Counted from the first letter of the stretch, positions 16,778 through 26,571 are shown. The stretch is DNA of 64,000 bases from Ch128b sp964527925 (GCA_964527925.1 CAZGQO010000004.1:62001-126000); one strand, 5' to 3'. Notes: a model not told the origin generated them from the letters alone. Translations and numbers: made by a program.

Positions 16778-19115
16778 GAAGTTAGATCTTAATAAAATTT
16801 TTGAAAGAACAGTGGGCTATGCTATTACTGATGCTGGTAAAAAAATCATTTTTGATGAAATTCCCGCCGACGAATTGAACACTGCAACACATCTTCTTGA
16901 ATTAACCTTTGAAATTAAATCATTTATAGAAGAAGTAGGTGAGATTGATTATTTATACTTATCAGATTTAAAAGAAAGTCTATATAAATCGAAGATTGAA
17001 AATTTTACTTTAAACCCGAAGGAAATTATTCAGATCGGCAAACTCATTACTAATGCTCGATTGATTAAAAATTCAATCCAGAGTTTTAAAAGTAGATTTC
17101 CAGTCTTATGGACATTTGTTGAGCAGTTGACTGAAAACAGACTATTAGAAAAAAGAATCAATGATATTTTTGATGATTATGGTGAGGTGAAAGACACGGC
17201 AAGTGAAGACCTTCGAAAAATTCGAGAAGAAATAAAATCACTTCAATTCAGCATTCAAAAAATAAATGAAAGATTATTGAATAAGCTAAATAAAGAAGGA
17301 TTTGTTCAGGATGAGTTAATTACTCTTCGAGATGGAAGAATGGTTCTTCCTATCAGGTCAGAATTTAAGCGAATGGTTAAAGGGTTTATTCATGCTGAAT
17401 CGGCAAGCGGGCAAACTACTTATATCGAACCTGAAGAAACTCTTGAGTTAAACAACGAACTTCTTTCACTCTATTTTGAAGAGAAGAGAGAAATTCAAAG
17501 AATATTAAGTTTGATAACTAAAGACATCTCGCAAATCTCAGATGTACTTTTAAAAAATTTTGAAATCGTCACTCTTTTTGATGCTCATTATGCGAAAGCA
17601 AAATTTGCAATTGAAATCAGAGGAAATAAAATTAATTTTTCCACTGATCACAGTTTTGAATTAATTGATTGCAGACATCCTGCTCTTATCCTTACAATTG
17701 GTTATGATAAAACTGTGCCTTTTAATTTCAAGGTTGATGATTCTATTCGAGGATTAATAATTTCTGGTCCGAATGCTGGTGGTAAAACAGTCTTGATGAA
17801 AAGCATTGGTTCATTTGCGATTTTATCCAGAATGGGATATTTGTTGAGTCTTCATCCTGATTCGCGAATACCTTTCTTTAAAAAAATTTTTATCGATATT
17901 GGTGATGAACAATCGATAGAAGATGAAATAAGTACATTTGGATCTCATATTAAAAACATCAGAGCAATACTTGAAAGTTGTGATTTTGATTCTCTGGTTT
18001 TACTCGATGAATTGGGGACAGGCACAGATCCTGTCCAAGGTGCAGCACTAGCTGCTGCGGTAATTGATGCATTAATCGAAAAGAATAGTTTTGTGTTTGT
18101 TACGACACATCATTCTTTTTTGAAATTTTTTGGATCAAATCATCCACGATTGATAAACGCATCAATGGAATTTGATTCGAAAACACTCGAACCAACATAT
18201 AAATTTATTCAGGGAATTCCTGGATCAAGTTATACATTCGAAATTTCAAAAAGAATGAAATTAGCTCCAGAAGTAATTGAAAAATCTAAAAAGTATTTGA
18301 AACGAGATGATCTTAAAATTGAAGAATATATTTCACAGCTTCACGATAAGGTACAATATTATTCTCAACTGATAAGTGATTTGAGACGGGAAAAAGAGGA
18401 AATTCAAAAGCTTAAGAAAGAACTTAATGAAAGATTATCGAAGATTAAGATAGAGGCAAAAGAAATTAAACGCAAAGCTTTGTTGGAGGCAGATCAAATC
18501 ATTCAAACAGCAAATAGATTAATTGAAAATACGATAAGAAGTATTCGTGAGTCGACGGCAAGTAAAAAAACTATAAAAAGCGTAAAACAAAAAATTTCAG
18601 TAGAAAAATCTAAACTTGAAAAATTAATTCAATCGGAGATAAAACATGAGGATGTTGCTGTAGAAGAACTAAAAATTGGTGATTTTGTAAAACTAACTGG
18701 ACAAAATGCAACAGGAAAAATAATTTCAATTGACGCAAAGAAAAACCAGGTACTGGTGCAAATAGATCAATTTAAAGTCTGGATTTCTCTTGATAAAGTT
18801 ACCAGAACAAATCAGAATCTTCAAGAATCACCCGGTTCAAAATACTTTTCTTCAATTGAAACAAATACAATTCCCTTCAGACTTGACATAAGAGGTAAAA
18901 GATCAAACGAAGCAGAAGAGGAAATTCTTCGTTATATTGATAATGCGACGATGTATGGATTATTCAATATCGAGATTCTTCATGGAAAAGGTGACGGTAT
19001 TTTGAAAAACCTTACGCACAAGATTTTGCAGAGTCATCCTTTTGTTGAATCTTTTTCTTTCGCTCCAATTGATCAGGGAGGCGAAGGAGTAACAATTGTA
19101 AAATTGAAGGATTAA
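16761..19115 (+). CDS. mutS2: Endonuclease MutS2
   Basis: 784-aa MutS homologue without the mismatch-recognition domain; it suppresses recombination and, in some bacteria, rescues collided ribosomes. Order: coiled-coil core, ATPase domain (SGPNAGGKTVLMKSIG near residue 335, then LVLLDELGTGTDPVQGAALA and FVTTHHSFLKFF), a long coiled coil (about 515-615), a KOW-like segment, and a C-terminal Smr domain (LDIRGKRSNEAEEEI; ILHGKGDGILK). All motifs are intact and the length is normal. accC starts at the base after its stop. Confidence 0.96.
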   Translation: MNELAKKLDLNKIFERTVGYAITDAGKKIIFDEIPADELNTATHLLELTFEIKSFIEEVGEIDYLYLSDLKESLYKSKIENFTLNPKEIIQIGKLITNARLIKNSIQSFKSRFPVLWTFVEQLTENRLLEKRINDIFDDYGEVKDTASEDLRKIREEIKSLQFSIQKINERLLNKLNKEGFVQDELITLRDGRMVLPIRSEFKRMVKGFIHAESASGQTTYIEPEETLELNNELLSLYFEEKREIQRILSLITKDISQISDVLLKNFEIVTLFDAHYAKAKFAIEIRGNKINFSTDHSFELIDCRHPALILTIGYDKTVPFNFKVDDSIRGLIISGPNAGGKTVLMKSIGSFAILSRMGYLLSLHPDSRIPFFKKIFIDIGDEQSIEDEISTFGSHIKNIRAILESCDFDSLVLLDELGTGTDPVQGAALAAAVIDALIEKNSFVFVTTHHSFLKFFGSNHPRLINASMEFDSKTLEPTYKFIQGIPGSSYTFEISKRMKLAPEVIEKSKKYLKRDDLKIEEYISQLHDKVQYYSQLISDLRREKEEIQKLKKELNERLSKIKIEAKEIKRKALLEADQIIQTANRLIENTIRSIRESTASKKTIKSVKQKISVEKSKLEKLIQSEIKHEDVAVEELKIGDFVKLTGQNATGKIISIDAKKNQVLVQIDQFKVWISLDKVTRTNQNLQESPGSKYFSSIETNTIPFRLDIRGKRSNEAEEEILRYIDNATMYGLFNIEILHGKGDGILKNLTHKILQSHPFVESFSFAPIDQGGEGVTIVKLKD

Positions 19116-20606
19116 ATGTTTCAAAAAATTTTTATTGCAAATAGAGGGGAAATTGCTGTTCGAATTATTCGAGCTTGTAAAGAACTTGGAATTAAAACTG
19201 TCGCTGTTTATTCAGATGTAGACGCAAAATCTTTGCATGTTAGATTAGCCGATGAAGCTGTTCCATTGAGAGGAAATACAGCCCGTGAAACTTATCTCGA
19301 CTTTAATAAAATCATAAATGCCGCAATTGATTCTGGTTGCGAGGCAATTCATCCTGGCTATGGTTTTCTTTCTGAGAATGGCGATTTTATCGAATTAGTT
19401 GAAAAATCTGGAATTATTTTTATTGGACCTAAATCTCATTCAGTCAAAATGATGGGTAATAAAATTGCTGCAAGAAAATTAATGCAAGAAAATAATGTTC
19501 CAGTTGTTCCTGGTAGTGAGTTTTCAATTGGCAGTGAAAAAAATTTAATTGATGTGGCTAATGAAATTGGATATCCTATACTGTTAAAAGCAGCAGCAGG
19601 CGGTGGCGGTAAAGGAATGAGAGTTGTTAATTCTGAGGATGAATTAATTAAAAGTTTTCAATTGACTCAAAGTGAAGCTGAGAAAGCATTTAAAGATAAA
19701 ACGGTTTACATTGAAAAATTTATTCCTAAAGCTAAACATATCGAAGTACAGATAATTGCAGATTCCTATGGAAATTATCGACACCTTTTTGAAAGAGAAT
19801 GTTCAATTCAAAGAAGACATCAAAAAATAATCGAAGAAGCACCTTCAATTTCGATCAGTTCAAGGCAAAGAGAAAAGCTGCTTGAAATAGCTGTGAAAGC
19901 AGCAAAAGCTTGTGAATATGTTAATGCAGGAACGATTGAATTTATTTTCGATGGTGAAAATTTTTACTTTCTTGAAATGAATACACGCGTTCAGGTTGAA
20001 CATCCCGTAACAGAAATGATTACAGGAATTGACATCGTAAAAGAACAGATAAAAATTGCAGCAGGTGAAAAAATCTCCTTTAACCAGAACGATGTAAATA
20101 TTAACGGTTATGCAATTGAAGCGAGAATTTATGCTGAAAATCCATTTGAAAATTTTATGCCTTCCTACGGAAAGATTAAAGAATTCAGACAACCTGGTGG
20201 TTTTGGAATTCGTTTTGAAACTGGAATCGATCAATATTCGGAAGTCTCTATTTATTATGATCCAATTATTGCAAAATTAATTGCATGGGGCAAAACAAGA
20301 GAAGAAGCTCGTCTAAGGTTAGTGAGGGCTTTAAGAGAAACTATTATATCAGGTGTGATTACTAATATTCCTTTTAATCTTTGGATTTTAGAGAATGAAG
20401 ACTTCATAAACAATAATTATGATACTCAATATTTGAGTACAATAATGACTAAATTCAGTAATGGTATCTGGTATTCAATTTCAACTTCACAGATCAAAGA
20501 AATAAGTGAAATTCTCAGCTCGATTGATTTTTCACAACAAACCTCAGTGGCGAACAATTCCAATAATCAACAAAAATCTTTCTGGATAAAACGAAGATTT
20601 GAATAA
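19116..20606 (+). CDS. accC: Biotin carboxylase subunit of an acyl-CoA (or acetyl-CoA) carboxylase
   Basis: ATP-dependent carboxylation of biotin on its carrier protein. 496 aa, slightly longer than E. coli AccC (about 450). Seen: FQKIFIANRGEIAVRIIRACKELG at the start, the ATP-grasp glycine loop KAAAGGGGKGMRVV near residue 160, EKFIPKAKHIEVQII, FLEMNTRVQVEHPVTEMITG, and ARIYAENP. The following gene encodes a carrier with a PccA-like BT region, so together they resemble a split alpha subunit of propionyl- or methylcrotonyl-CoA carboxylase. The carboxyltransferase is not in the window. Confidence 0.93.
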   Translation: MFQKIFIANRGEIAVRIIRACKELGIKTVAVYSDVDAKSLHVRLADEAVPLRGNTARETYLDFNKIINAAIDSGCEAIHPGYGFLSENGDFIELVEKSGIIFIGPKSHSVKMMGNKIAARKLMQENNVPVVPGSEFSIGSEKNLIDVANEIGYPILLKAAAGGGGKGMRVVNSEDELIKSFQLTQSEAEKAFKDKTVYIEKFIPKAKHIEVQIIADSYGNYRHLFERECSIQRRHQKIIEEAPSISISSRQREKLLEIAVKAAKACEYVNAGTIEFIFDGENFYFLEMNTRVQVEHPVTEMITGIDIVKEQIKIAAGEKISFNQNDVNINGYAIEARIYAENPFENFMPSYGKIKEFRQPGGFGIRFETGIDQYSEVSIYYDPIIAKLIAWGKTREEARLRLVRALRETIISGVITNIPFNLWILENEDFINNNYDTQYLSTIMTKFSNGIWYSISTSQIKEISEILSSIDFSQQTSVANNSNNQQKSFWIKRRFE

Positions 20607-21091
20607 TGAAAACAAAAATTAATTTTAATAATCTTGACTTCAGTCTGATTCTCGAAAGATCAGAAGTAAAGAAATTACAATCAGAAATTGAACAGTTAAA
20701 ACTTTCAAGCAACTATTTTATTGTAAAGAGAGGTTCAAAAGTTTACGAGTTGATTATCACAAAAGACGAATCAGGAAATTTGATTATTAATCATCAAGGT
20801 AAAATTTTAATCGGTTCGATTACGAATATTGTCTTTGAAAATAGCTTTAAATCTTCAATGGGAGAATCTAAAGAGATTGTAGTAACATCTCCCATGCCAG
20901 GATTAATTTCGAAGTTAAATGTGAAAGCTGGTGACTCTGTGAAGAAAGGTGATGGATTATTGATCATAGAAGCAATGAAGATGGAAAATGAAATTAAATC
21001 ACCAATCAGCGGTATTGTGAAAAATTTAAGTGTTCTTCCTGGGCAGGTAGTTGAGAAAAATTCAAACCTAATTGTCATCAAATCTGATTAA
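20606..21091 (+). CDS. Biotin carboxyl carrier protein with BT-like N-terminal domain
   Basis: 161 aa. The C-terminal biotinyl domain carries IIEAMKMENEIKSPISG, whose Lys is the biotin site (about residue 127), preceded by VTSPMPGLISKLNVKAGDSV. The first 85 residues (YFIVKRGSKVYELIIT, LIINHQGK) look like the BT linker of PccA/MccA alpha subunits rather than the Ala/Pro linker of AccB. It overlaps accC by one base. Likely partner: the biotin carboxylase before it and an unlinked beta carboxyltransferase. Confidence 0.9.
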   Translation: MKTKINFNNLDFSLILERSEVKKLQSEIEQLKLSSNYFIVKRGSKVYELIITKDESGNLIINHQGKILIGSITNIVFENSFKSSMGESKEIVVTSPMPGLISKLNVKAGDSVKKGDGLLIIEAMKMENEIKSPISGIVKNLSVLPGQVVEKNSNLIVIKSD

Positions 21092-21094
21092 TTA

Positions 21095-21799
21095 ATGAAA
21101 GAAATAGTTTGTAGTTACTGTGACAGCTTAAATTTTATACTGGAATTAAAGTGTAAAAACTGCGGTAATCTTCTACATGAAAAATACAATACAATTGATT
21201 TGGGTGAGTTAATCTATTTGTCCTTATTTGAACCAAAATTTGCAGTTAAAAAGGTATTATTTTCAATTAAAAAAAATTATTTATTCATTCTTTTGATTCT
21301 ATTGATCTTAAAGTTTACACTTTTTTCACTGTATGATGCATCAATTATTGATTCTTTTAATGATCTAAAACTGGATAATTATCTGGTTATAGTTTTTGAG
21401 TGGTTGATGGCAATTTTGGTTGTAAATCTCATGATGAAATTCCTTTTTGAATTGTTATCCAAACAAAAGATTTCTTATTTAAATATGCTTTCGATGACAA
21501 CTTATCCTTACATTTTTAGTTCAATCAGCTTATTTATTTTATTTCCATTAGAATTAATGTTGTTTGGACAATATTTATTTTCTAAAAATCCAGGTATATT
21601 CGATATAAATTTTACCAAAGCAATTTCAATTACTTGTATCGAAATATTGATTTTCGTTTATTCGATGTATTTATTATATAGTTTTCTGAATTTTGTACTA
21701 GAAAAAAACAAGATTAGTCTTCTTATAGTTTTTGTTTATTTATTAATGATCTATGGAATAAACAAATTAATAATAAATATGGGGGTTATCGGTTTATGA
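21095..21799 (+). CDS. Zinc-ribbon membrane protein, Yip1-like
   Basis: Not assigned to a pathway. 234 aa. The N-terminus has two CxxC knuckles (VCSYCDS and LKCKNCGN, residues 5-24), a zinc ribbon. Five or so hydrophobic segments follow (about 60-80, 98-120, 135-165, 180-205, 208-228), the arrangement of Yip1/DUF-type membrane proteins. It starts three bases after the biotin carrier gene and overlaps the next gene by four, so it is probably in the same transcript. Function unknown. Confidence 0.6.
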   Translation: MKEIVCSYCDSLNFILELKCKNCGNLLHEKYNTIDLGELIYLSLFEPKFAVKKVLFSIKKNYLFILLILLILKFTLFSLYDASIIDSFNDLKLDNYLVIVFEWLMAILVVNLMMKFLFELLSKQKISYLNMLSMTTYPYIFSSISLFILFPLELMLFGQYLFSKNPGIFDINFTKAISITCIEILIFVYSMYLLYSFLNFVLEKNKISLLIVFVYLLMIYGINKLIINMGVIGL

Positions 21800-22797
21800 C
21801 AGCAAAAATAAAAGTTGTAGTAGTCGGTCTTGGTCAAATTGGAATCGAGACCTGTAACCTAATCCTCGAAAAGAAATCACTTAGTTTGTTAGCCGTAGTC
21901 GATATTGATAATTCTAAACAGGGGAAAGATCTCGGTGAGTTTTTAGGGAAGAAAAATTTAGGTATTAAAATTTCAAATGATCTTAGAGTAACATTAAAAG
22001 AATGCCAACCTGAAGTTACAATTCTGACGAGTAAAAGTCGGCTTGTTGAAATTGCAAACGATATCTTTGTTTGTCTTGAAAATCATTCAAGTGTGATTTC
22101 TACCTGTGAAGAATTATTATTTCCTTTTAGTAATCACTTAAAATTAAGTGAAGAAATTGATCAAAAAGCTAAGGAAAATTTTGTACATGTTCTCGGTACT
22201 GGTGTAAATCCAGGTTTTGTAATGGATACATTGCCAACTTTTTTAACGAGTGTTTGCAGTCGAGTAAATAGTATATCTATCTATCGTTTGGTAGATTTAA
22301 ACAAGAGAAGAAAAGCTCTTCAAATCAAAATGGGATTAGGTAAGTCGAAAAATGAATTCATGAAATTGGTTAAAAGTAAACAAATTGGACATATTGGATT
22401 ATTAGAATCTGCACAATTCCTAAATCATAACTTAAAACTAAATATTATGAGTTTTTCAGAATCAATTACTCCTGTTCTCGCTTCAAAAAATTTAAAAACA
22501 AAATATTTCGATATTCCGAAAGGAACCGTTTCAGGGAGTAAACATGTTGTTGCTGGAAAAGTGAATTCTAAAAAAGTACTTGAATTAGTTTTAGAAATGA
22601 GAACAGATATAAAGGAATCCTTTGATGAGATTAAAATTTCAGGAATACCTTCACTTCATGTCAAATTCGAAGGTGGAATTCATGGAGATACTGCAACAGC
22701 CGCAATGGTAGTAAATTCAATTCCAAATCTTCTCCATGCTCGCTATGGATTCATTACAATGAGAGATATAATAATTCCATCTGTTCTAAATTTTTGA
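21796..22797 (+). CDS. NAD(P)-dependent dehydrogenase, 2,4-diaminopentanoate dehydrogenase-like
   Basis: 333 aa. N-terminal Rossmann fold KVVVVGLGQIGIETCNLIL, a DapB-like first domain, then VHVLGTGVNPGFVMDTLPTFL. That segment, the conserved GKSKNEFMKLVK region and GGIHGDTATAAMVVNSIPNL near the end are characteristic of the DapB-like 2,4-diaminopentanoate dehydrogenase family (ornithine degradation). No other ornithine-fermentation gene is near, so the real substrate may differ. It overlaps the zinc-ribbon gene by four bases. Confidence 0.7.
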   Translation: MTAKIKVVVVGLGQIGIETCNLILEKKSLSLLAVVDIDNSKQGKDLGEFLGKKNLGIKISNDLRVTLKECQPEVTILTSKSRLVEIANDIFVCLENHSSVISTCEELLFPFSNHLKLSEEIDQKAKENFVHVLGTGVNPGFVMDTLPTFLTSVCSRVNSISIYRLVDLNKRRKALQIKMGLGKSKNEFMKLVKSKQIGHIGLLESAQFLNHNLKLNIMSFSESITPVLASKNLKTKYFDIPKGTVSGSKHVVAGKVNSKKVLELVLEMRTDIKESFDEIKISGIPSLHVKFEGGIHGDTATAAMVVNSIPNLLHARYGFITMRDIIIPSVLNF

Positions 22798-22822
22798 ACT
22801 AAAACCAATATGAAAGGACTTT

Positions 22823-23449
22823 ATGATCAATTCAATGAAAATTCTTCATGAACGTTTTAAAAATATTTTGACAAGAACAAAAGAATGGGTTGAAAGTTTT
22901 GCCCATAAACCTTCTGCAGGAATTGCTCTATTTATTTTTGCATTTATTGAATCTTCATTTTTTCCGATTCCACCTGATGCATTATTAATTATTCTTGCAA
23001 TCAGTTATCCAAGAAAAAGCTTTTATTATGCATCCATTTGTACTATTGGTTCTGTCATGGGTGCATACCTTGGTTATTTGATTGGATACTTATTCTACGA
23101 TACGATTGGAATTAAAATAATTGAATTTTATGGGGTTCATCATCAAGTTGATTATGTATTAAGTAAATATCAAGAGAATGGATTTATTGCAATTGTAACT
23201 GCTGGTTTTACACCAATTCCCTATAAAGTCTTTACTATCTTAGCAGGATTTAACAAGACAATCGATCTGTACACTTTGACTCTTGCATCTTTAATTGGAA
23301 GAGCTGGTAGATTCTTTTTAGTCGCAACACTTATTTACTTCATTGGTCCAGAGGTAAAATTTTTTATCGATAGATACCTGGATAAACTAACAATCGCATT
23401 CATGTTACTATTAATTATTGGATTTTTTGTATTAAAATATATGTTATGA
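22823..23449 (+). CDS. YqaA/DedA-family membrane protein (VTT domain)
   Basis: 208 aa, SNARE-associated/VTT-type inner-membrane protein. DedA relatives are proposed lipid scramblases or undecaprenyl phosphate flippases. Seen: the re-entrant hairpin motifs ESSFFPIPPDALLIILA (about residue 43) and AGFTPIPYKVFTILAGF (about residue 133), plus GSVMGAYLGYLIGY. About four membrane segments, ending in a C-terminal helix. A start at the first ATG of the pair (22823 or 22835) cannot be settled; ATGs are closely spaced. nadB begins one base after its stop. Confidence 0.85.
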   Translation: MINSMKILHERFKNILTRTKEWVESFAHKPSAGIALFIFAFIESSFFPIPPDALLIILAISYPRKSFYYASICTIGSVMGAYLGYLIGYLFYDTIGIKIIEFYGVHHQVDYVLSKYQENGFIAIVTAGFTPIPYKVFTILAGFNKTIDLYTLTLASLIGRAGRFFLVATLIYFIGPEVKFFIDRYLDKLTIAFMLLLIIGFFVLKYML

Positions 23450-23450
23450 T

Positions 23451-25082
23451 ATGAGAATAAATACTGATGTACTCGTAATTGGAAGTGGAATTGCAGGATT
23501 AAGATTTGCAATTGAAGTTTCGCAGTTTGCTGAAGTTTATATAGTTACAAAAAAAGATAAAGCTGAGTCGAATACGAACTACGCTCAAGGTGGGATTGCT
23601 TCTGTATTTGATCCAAATGATAATTTTGATTTGCATATTCAAGATACTTTAGCAGCTGGTGCCGGATTATGTAAGAAGGAAGCTGTTGAATTGATTGTAA
23701 AGGAGGGTCCCAATGAAATAAATAAATTAATTGAACTAGGAACACAATTTTCTTTAACTCAAAATGGAAGACTTGATCTAGCACGAGAGGGTGGCCACTC
23801 TCGAAACAGAATTGTTCATGCCAAGGATTTAACTGGTAGAGAAATTGAAAGGGCACTATTAAATAAAATCAACGAAATTAAGAACATACATTTATTAGAA
23901 AATCATTTTGCTATCGATCTAATTACTGAGCATCATCTTCGAAATTCCACTAAATCCAATAACTCAAAAATACATTGTTGGGGTGCCTATGTTTATGATG
24001 TTAACTCTGGTGTTGTCCATACTTTTATCTCAAAGGTTACATTAATTGCAACTGGAGGGTTGGGCCAGGCTTATCTTCACACAACAAATCCTCCAATAGC
24101 AACTGGTGATGGATTTGCAATGGCTTATCGAGCTGGTGCTTTAATTGGGAATATGGAATTCGTTCAATTTCACCCTACTGCTGTTTATGAATCTGACGCC
24201 CATACAAGGTCGACCAAACCCGCATTTTTAATAAGTGAAGCGGTTCGTGGATTTGGTGGGAAATTGAGGCTACAAAATGGTGAAGAATTTTTACATAAAT
24301 ATGATCCACGAGCTGAGCTTGCACCAAGGGATATAGTTGCTCGGGCAATTGATATGGAATTAAAAAAACGAGGAGAGGAGTTTATTTATCTCGATTTAAC
24401 TTTCAAAGATGCTGATAAGATTAAACAAAAATTCCCTAACATTTACCAGAAATGTCTCGAGATGAATATTGATATAACAAAACAGTTTATTCCGGTCATA
24501 CCAGCAGCTCATTATGCTTGTGGTGGAATAGTTACTGATTTGAATGGGGCGACTTCAATTGTTAATCTTCTTGCAACTGGTGAATCTGCTATGACAGGTG
24601 TTCATGGTGCAAATCGCTTGGCAAGTAACTCACTTCTTGAAGCTTTAGTTTTTTCAAAATATGCTGCAATATCAGCAAAAAAAATTATTCAAGATAAACT
24701 CTATTCAATTCCTGATGGAATTCCAGATTGGGTTGATACTGGAACTATTACTCCTGAAGAAAGAATTCTAATTTCTCGCACTCGACTTGAGATTAGAGAA
24801 ATATTATGGGATTATGTTGGTATTGTACGGTCAAATGAAAGGCTTCAACGAGCTCTTAAGAGATATGAAATAATTTTAGAAGAAGTAAAAAATCTTTACG
24901 ATGAATCACGTATCTCTGAAGAAATTTTAGAGCTTAGAAATTTAAGTATAGTTGCTTATTTAATCACTTATTCAGCCAGTTTGAGAAAAGAATCACGCGG
25001 ATTGCATTACAATATCGACTACCCATATCAAGACGATAAGAATTTCTTGAGATCTACTTTTGTCCAGAATCCTGATATATGA
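23451..25082 (+). CDS. nadB: L-aspartate oxidase
   Basis: FAD enzyme that oxidises aspartate to iminoaspartate, the first step of de novo NAD synthesis. 543 aa, normal length. Seen: the dinucleotide motif VLVIGSGIAGLRFAIEV, NTNYAQGGIASVF near residue 42, LAREGGHSRNRIVH, GNMEFVQFHPTAVY, the catalytic AHYACGGIVTDLNG, and GANRLASNSLLEALVF. Its 3' end overlaps the convergent Ppx/GppA gene by 55 bases. nadA and nadC are not in this window. Confidence 0.96.
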   Translation: MRINTDVLVIGSGIAGLRFAIEVSQFAEVYIVTKKDKAESNTNYAQGGIASVFDPNDNFDLHIQDTLAAGAGLCKKEAVELIVKEGPNEINKLIELGTQFSLTQNGRLDLAREGGHSRNRIVHAKDLTGREIERALLNKINEIKNIHLLENHFAIDLITEHHLRNSTKSNNSKIHCWGAYVYDVNSGVVHTFISKVTLIATGGLGQAYLHTTNPPIATGDGFAMAYRAGALIGNMEFVQFHPTAVYESDAHTRSTKPAFLISEAVRGFGGKLRLQNGEEFLHKYDPRAELAPRDIVARAIDMELKKRGEEFIYLDLTFKDADKIKQKFPNIYQKCLEMNIDITKQFIPVIPAAHYACGGIVTDLNGATSIVNLLATGESAMTGVHGANRLASNSLLEALVFSKYAAISAKKIIQDKLYSIPDGIPDWVDTGTITPEERILISRTRLEIREILWDYVGIVRSNERLQRALKRYEIILEEVKNLYDESRISEEILELRNLSIVAYLITYSASLRKESRGLHYNIDYPYQDDKNFLRSTFVQNPDI

Positions 25083-25996
25083 TTTTCAATTAAGTACTTA
25101 ATAATTAAGCCATATCTTACCCCCCTTGTAGAAACATAAAACTTTTCGATTTTTAATTTATCTAAAATGAATTTCAAGATTATTGTACCGGGTAATATTA
25201 CATCTTCTCTTCCATTAACAACTGCTGGATAGGAGCTTTTAATTTGATCAGGTGTAAGTTTATAAAATTTAGCAATTAAATTAGTTAGATAATTATTTTT
25301 AAGTAAAGTTTTATTAATAAGTTGTTCTTTAAAAACCGTTTGCTTTTTATAAATGGATGCAAGAGTTGTTGGCGTTCCAGCTACTGCAATTGTCAATAAA
25401 TTTCTTTTATCGAGGCTGGGCGGATTAATTATAGTTTCGAGATGATTATAAATAGCCCTCGGGTCATTTTGATAGGGGAAATTTGTAAAGAATAAGTCCT
25501 TCAAAATAACTGCGCCTATCTTAAAACTTTTTCTAAAATAAATATTTTCGGGATTTCCAATAGTTAATTCTGTACTGCCACCGCCAACATCAATAACCAG
25601 AAAGTCTTTATATCCAAAATATTCGCTAAAATTACTTATACCTCCAAAAAATGTCAGAATAGCTTCTTCAGTTTCACCTAGGATCCTAATTTTTAATTTT
25701 AATTCATAATCGATTTTTTCTATTATCTCATTTGAATTTTTTGCTAATCTAAATGGTGCTGTCCCTGCAATTAAAATTTTATCAACCTTCAATTCTGAAC
25801 ATATTAATATGAATTCTCTCAAAACATCAATTAATTTTAAGCGGGATTCATTAGAAATTAATTTATTTAATATTAAATCCTTTCCAATTCTTGGAATACG
25901 ATATTCATCGCGAATTGGGACAATTTTATCATTAAATACTTCTGCAACTAATAAAAGAACAGTATTTGTACCAATATCTATACTTGCTAATCTCAT
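25028..25996 (-). CDS. ppx: Ppx/GppA phosphatase family protein
   Basis: 322 aa, the short form of the exopolyphosphatase/guanosine pentaphosphate phosphatase family (actin-like ATPase fold). Seen: LASIDIGTNTVLLLVAEV at the start, DKILIAGTAPFRLA, FLVIDVGGGSTELTIG (phosphate-binding Gly loop), and PAVVNGREDVILPGTIIL with the conserved catalytic-site Glu region. No C-terminal HD or extra domain. It converges on nadB with a 55-base overlap and diverges from the gene at 26059 across a 62-base gap. Whether it acts on polyphosphate or pppGpp is not decidable here. Confidence 0.9.
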   Translation of the reverse strand: MRLASIDIGTNTVLLLVAEVFNDKIVPIRDEYRIPRIGKDLILNKLISNESRLKLIDVLREFILICSELKVDKILIAGTAPFRLAKNSNEIIEKIDYELKLKIRILGETEEAILTFFGGISNFSEYFGYKDFLVIDVGGGSTELTIGNPENIYFRKSFKIGAVILKDLFFTNFPYQNDPRAIYNHLETIINPPSLDKRNLLTIAVAGTPTTLASIYKKQTVFKEQLINKTLLKNNYLTNLIAKFYKLTPDQIKSSYPAVVNGREDVILPGTIILKFILDKLKIEKFYVSTRGVRYGLIIKYLIENHISGFWTKVDLKKFLSS

Positions 25997-26058
25997 CTTG
26001 ATAACCTTTCTGTTTATTGATTAAAATTTCAAAGCGTATTAATTTGCATTAAAAATTT

Positions 26059-26568
26059 ATGATCGAAAGAACAACTACAAAAATATATTTATTCATCTTA
26101 ATTATTGTTGGACTTTTCTGGTTGGGTGGATCTATTTATAGAGCAATTGTTGCTTATACTCTATTCGAGCCCTTTTCACTAATTGTCAAAAGTCAATTAA
26201 GCTATGATATCTTAAAACAAACTTTAAAACTAATTGGTAATATAAATGTTTATATTCTTTTTAGTTATCCTTTAGTATTGATCTTTTATTATCTTTTTAT
26301 CAGATCTTCTAGAGTCAGCTTGAAAAAAGAGGGCTGGCTATTCATGATTACAATGATATTTGTTTTATTCTTTCCAGTTGAAATATTTTTAACATATCTC
26401 GATATAAATTATACATATCAAGTCCTTTTGACTGAATTTAATACGAATATCGCTCTAAGTTTATTGATCCAAAGAATTGGCGCTCTTGGTGGTTTGCCTG
26501 CAATCGCTTTACTTTGTTATCTGACGTCTATCTGGTTAGCGATTTTTCAACCACTAAGGAGAAATTGA
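26059..26568 (+). CDS. Four-helix membrane protein of unknown function
   Basis: Not recognised. 169 aa with four clear membrane segments: about residues 8-30, 60-82, 95-112 and 138-160. No conserved catalytic motif is visible; loops are short. The next gene starts three bases after its stop, and the two unknown genes are followed by an overlapping HAD phosphatase gene, suggesting one transcript. The gap upstream (25997-26058) must hold divergent promoters for this gene and ppx. Confidence 0.6.
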   Translation: MIERTTTKIYLFILIIVGLFWLGGSIYRAIVAYTLFEPFSLIVKSQLSYDILKQTLKLIGNINVYILFSYPLVLIFYYLFIRSSRVSLKKEGWLFMITMIFVLFFPVEIFLTYLDINYTYQVLLTEFNTNIALSLLIQRIGALGGLPAIALLCYLTSIWLAIFQPLRRN

Positions 26569-26571
26569 AAT

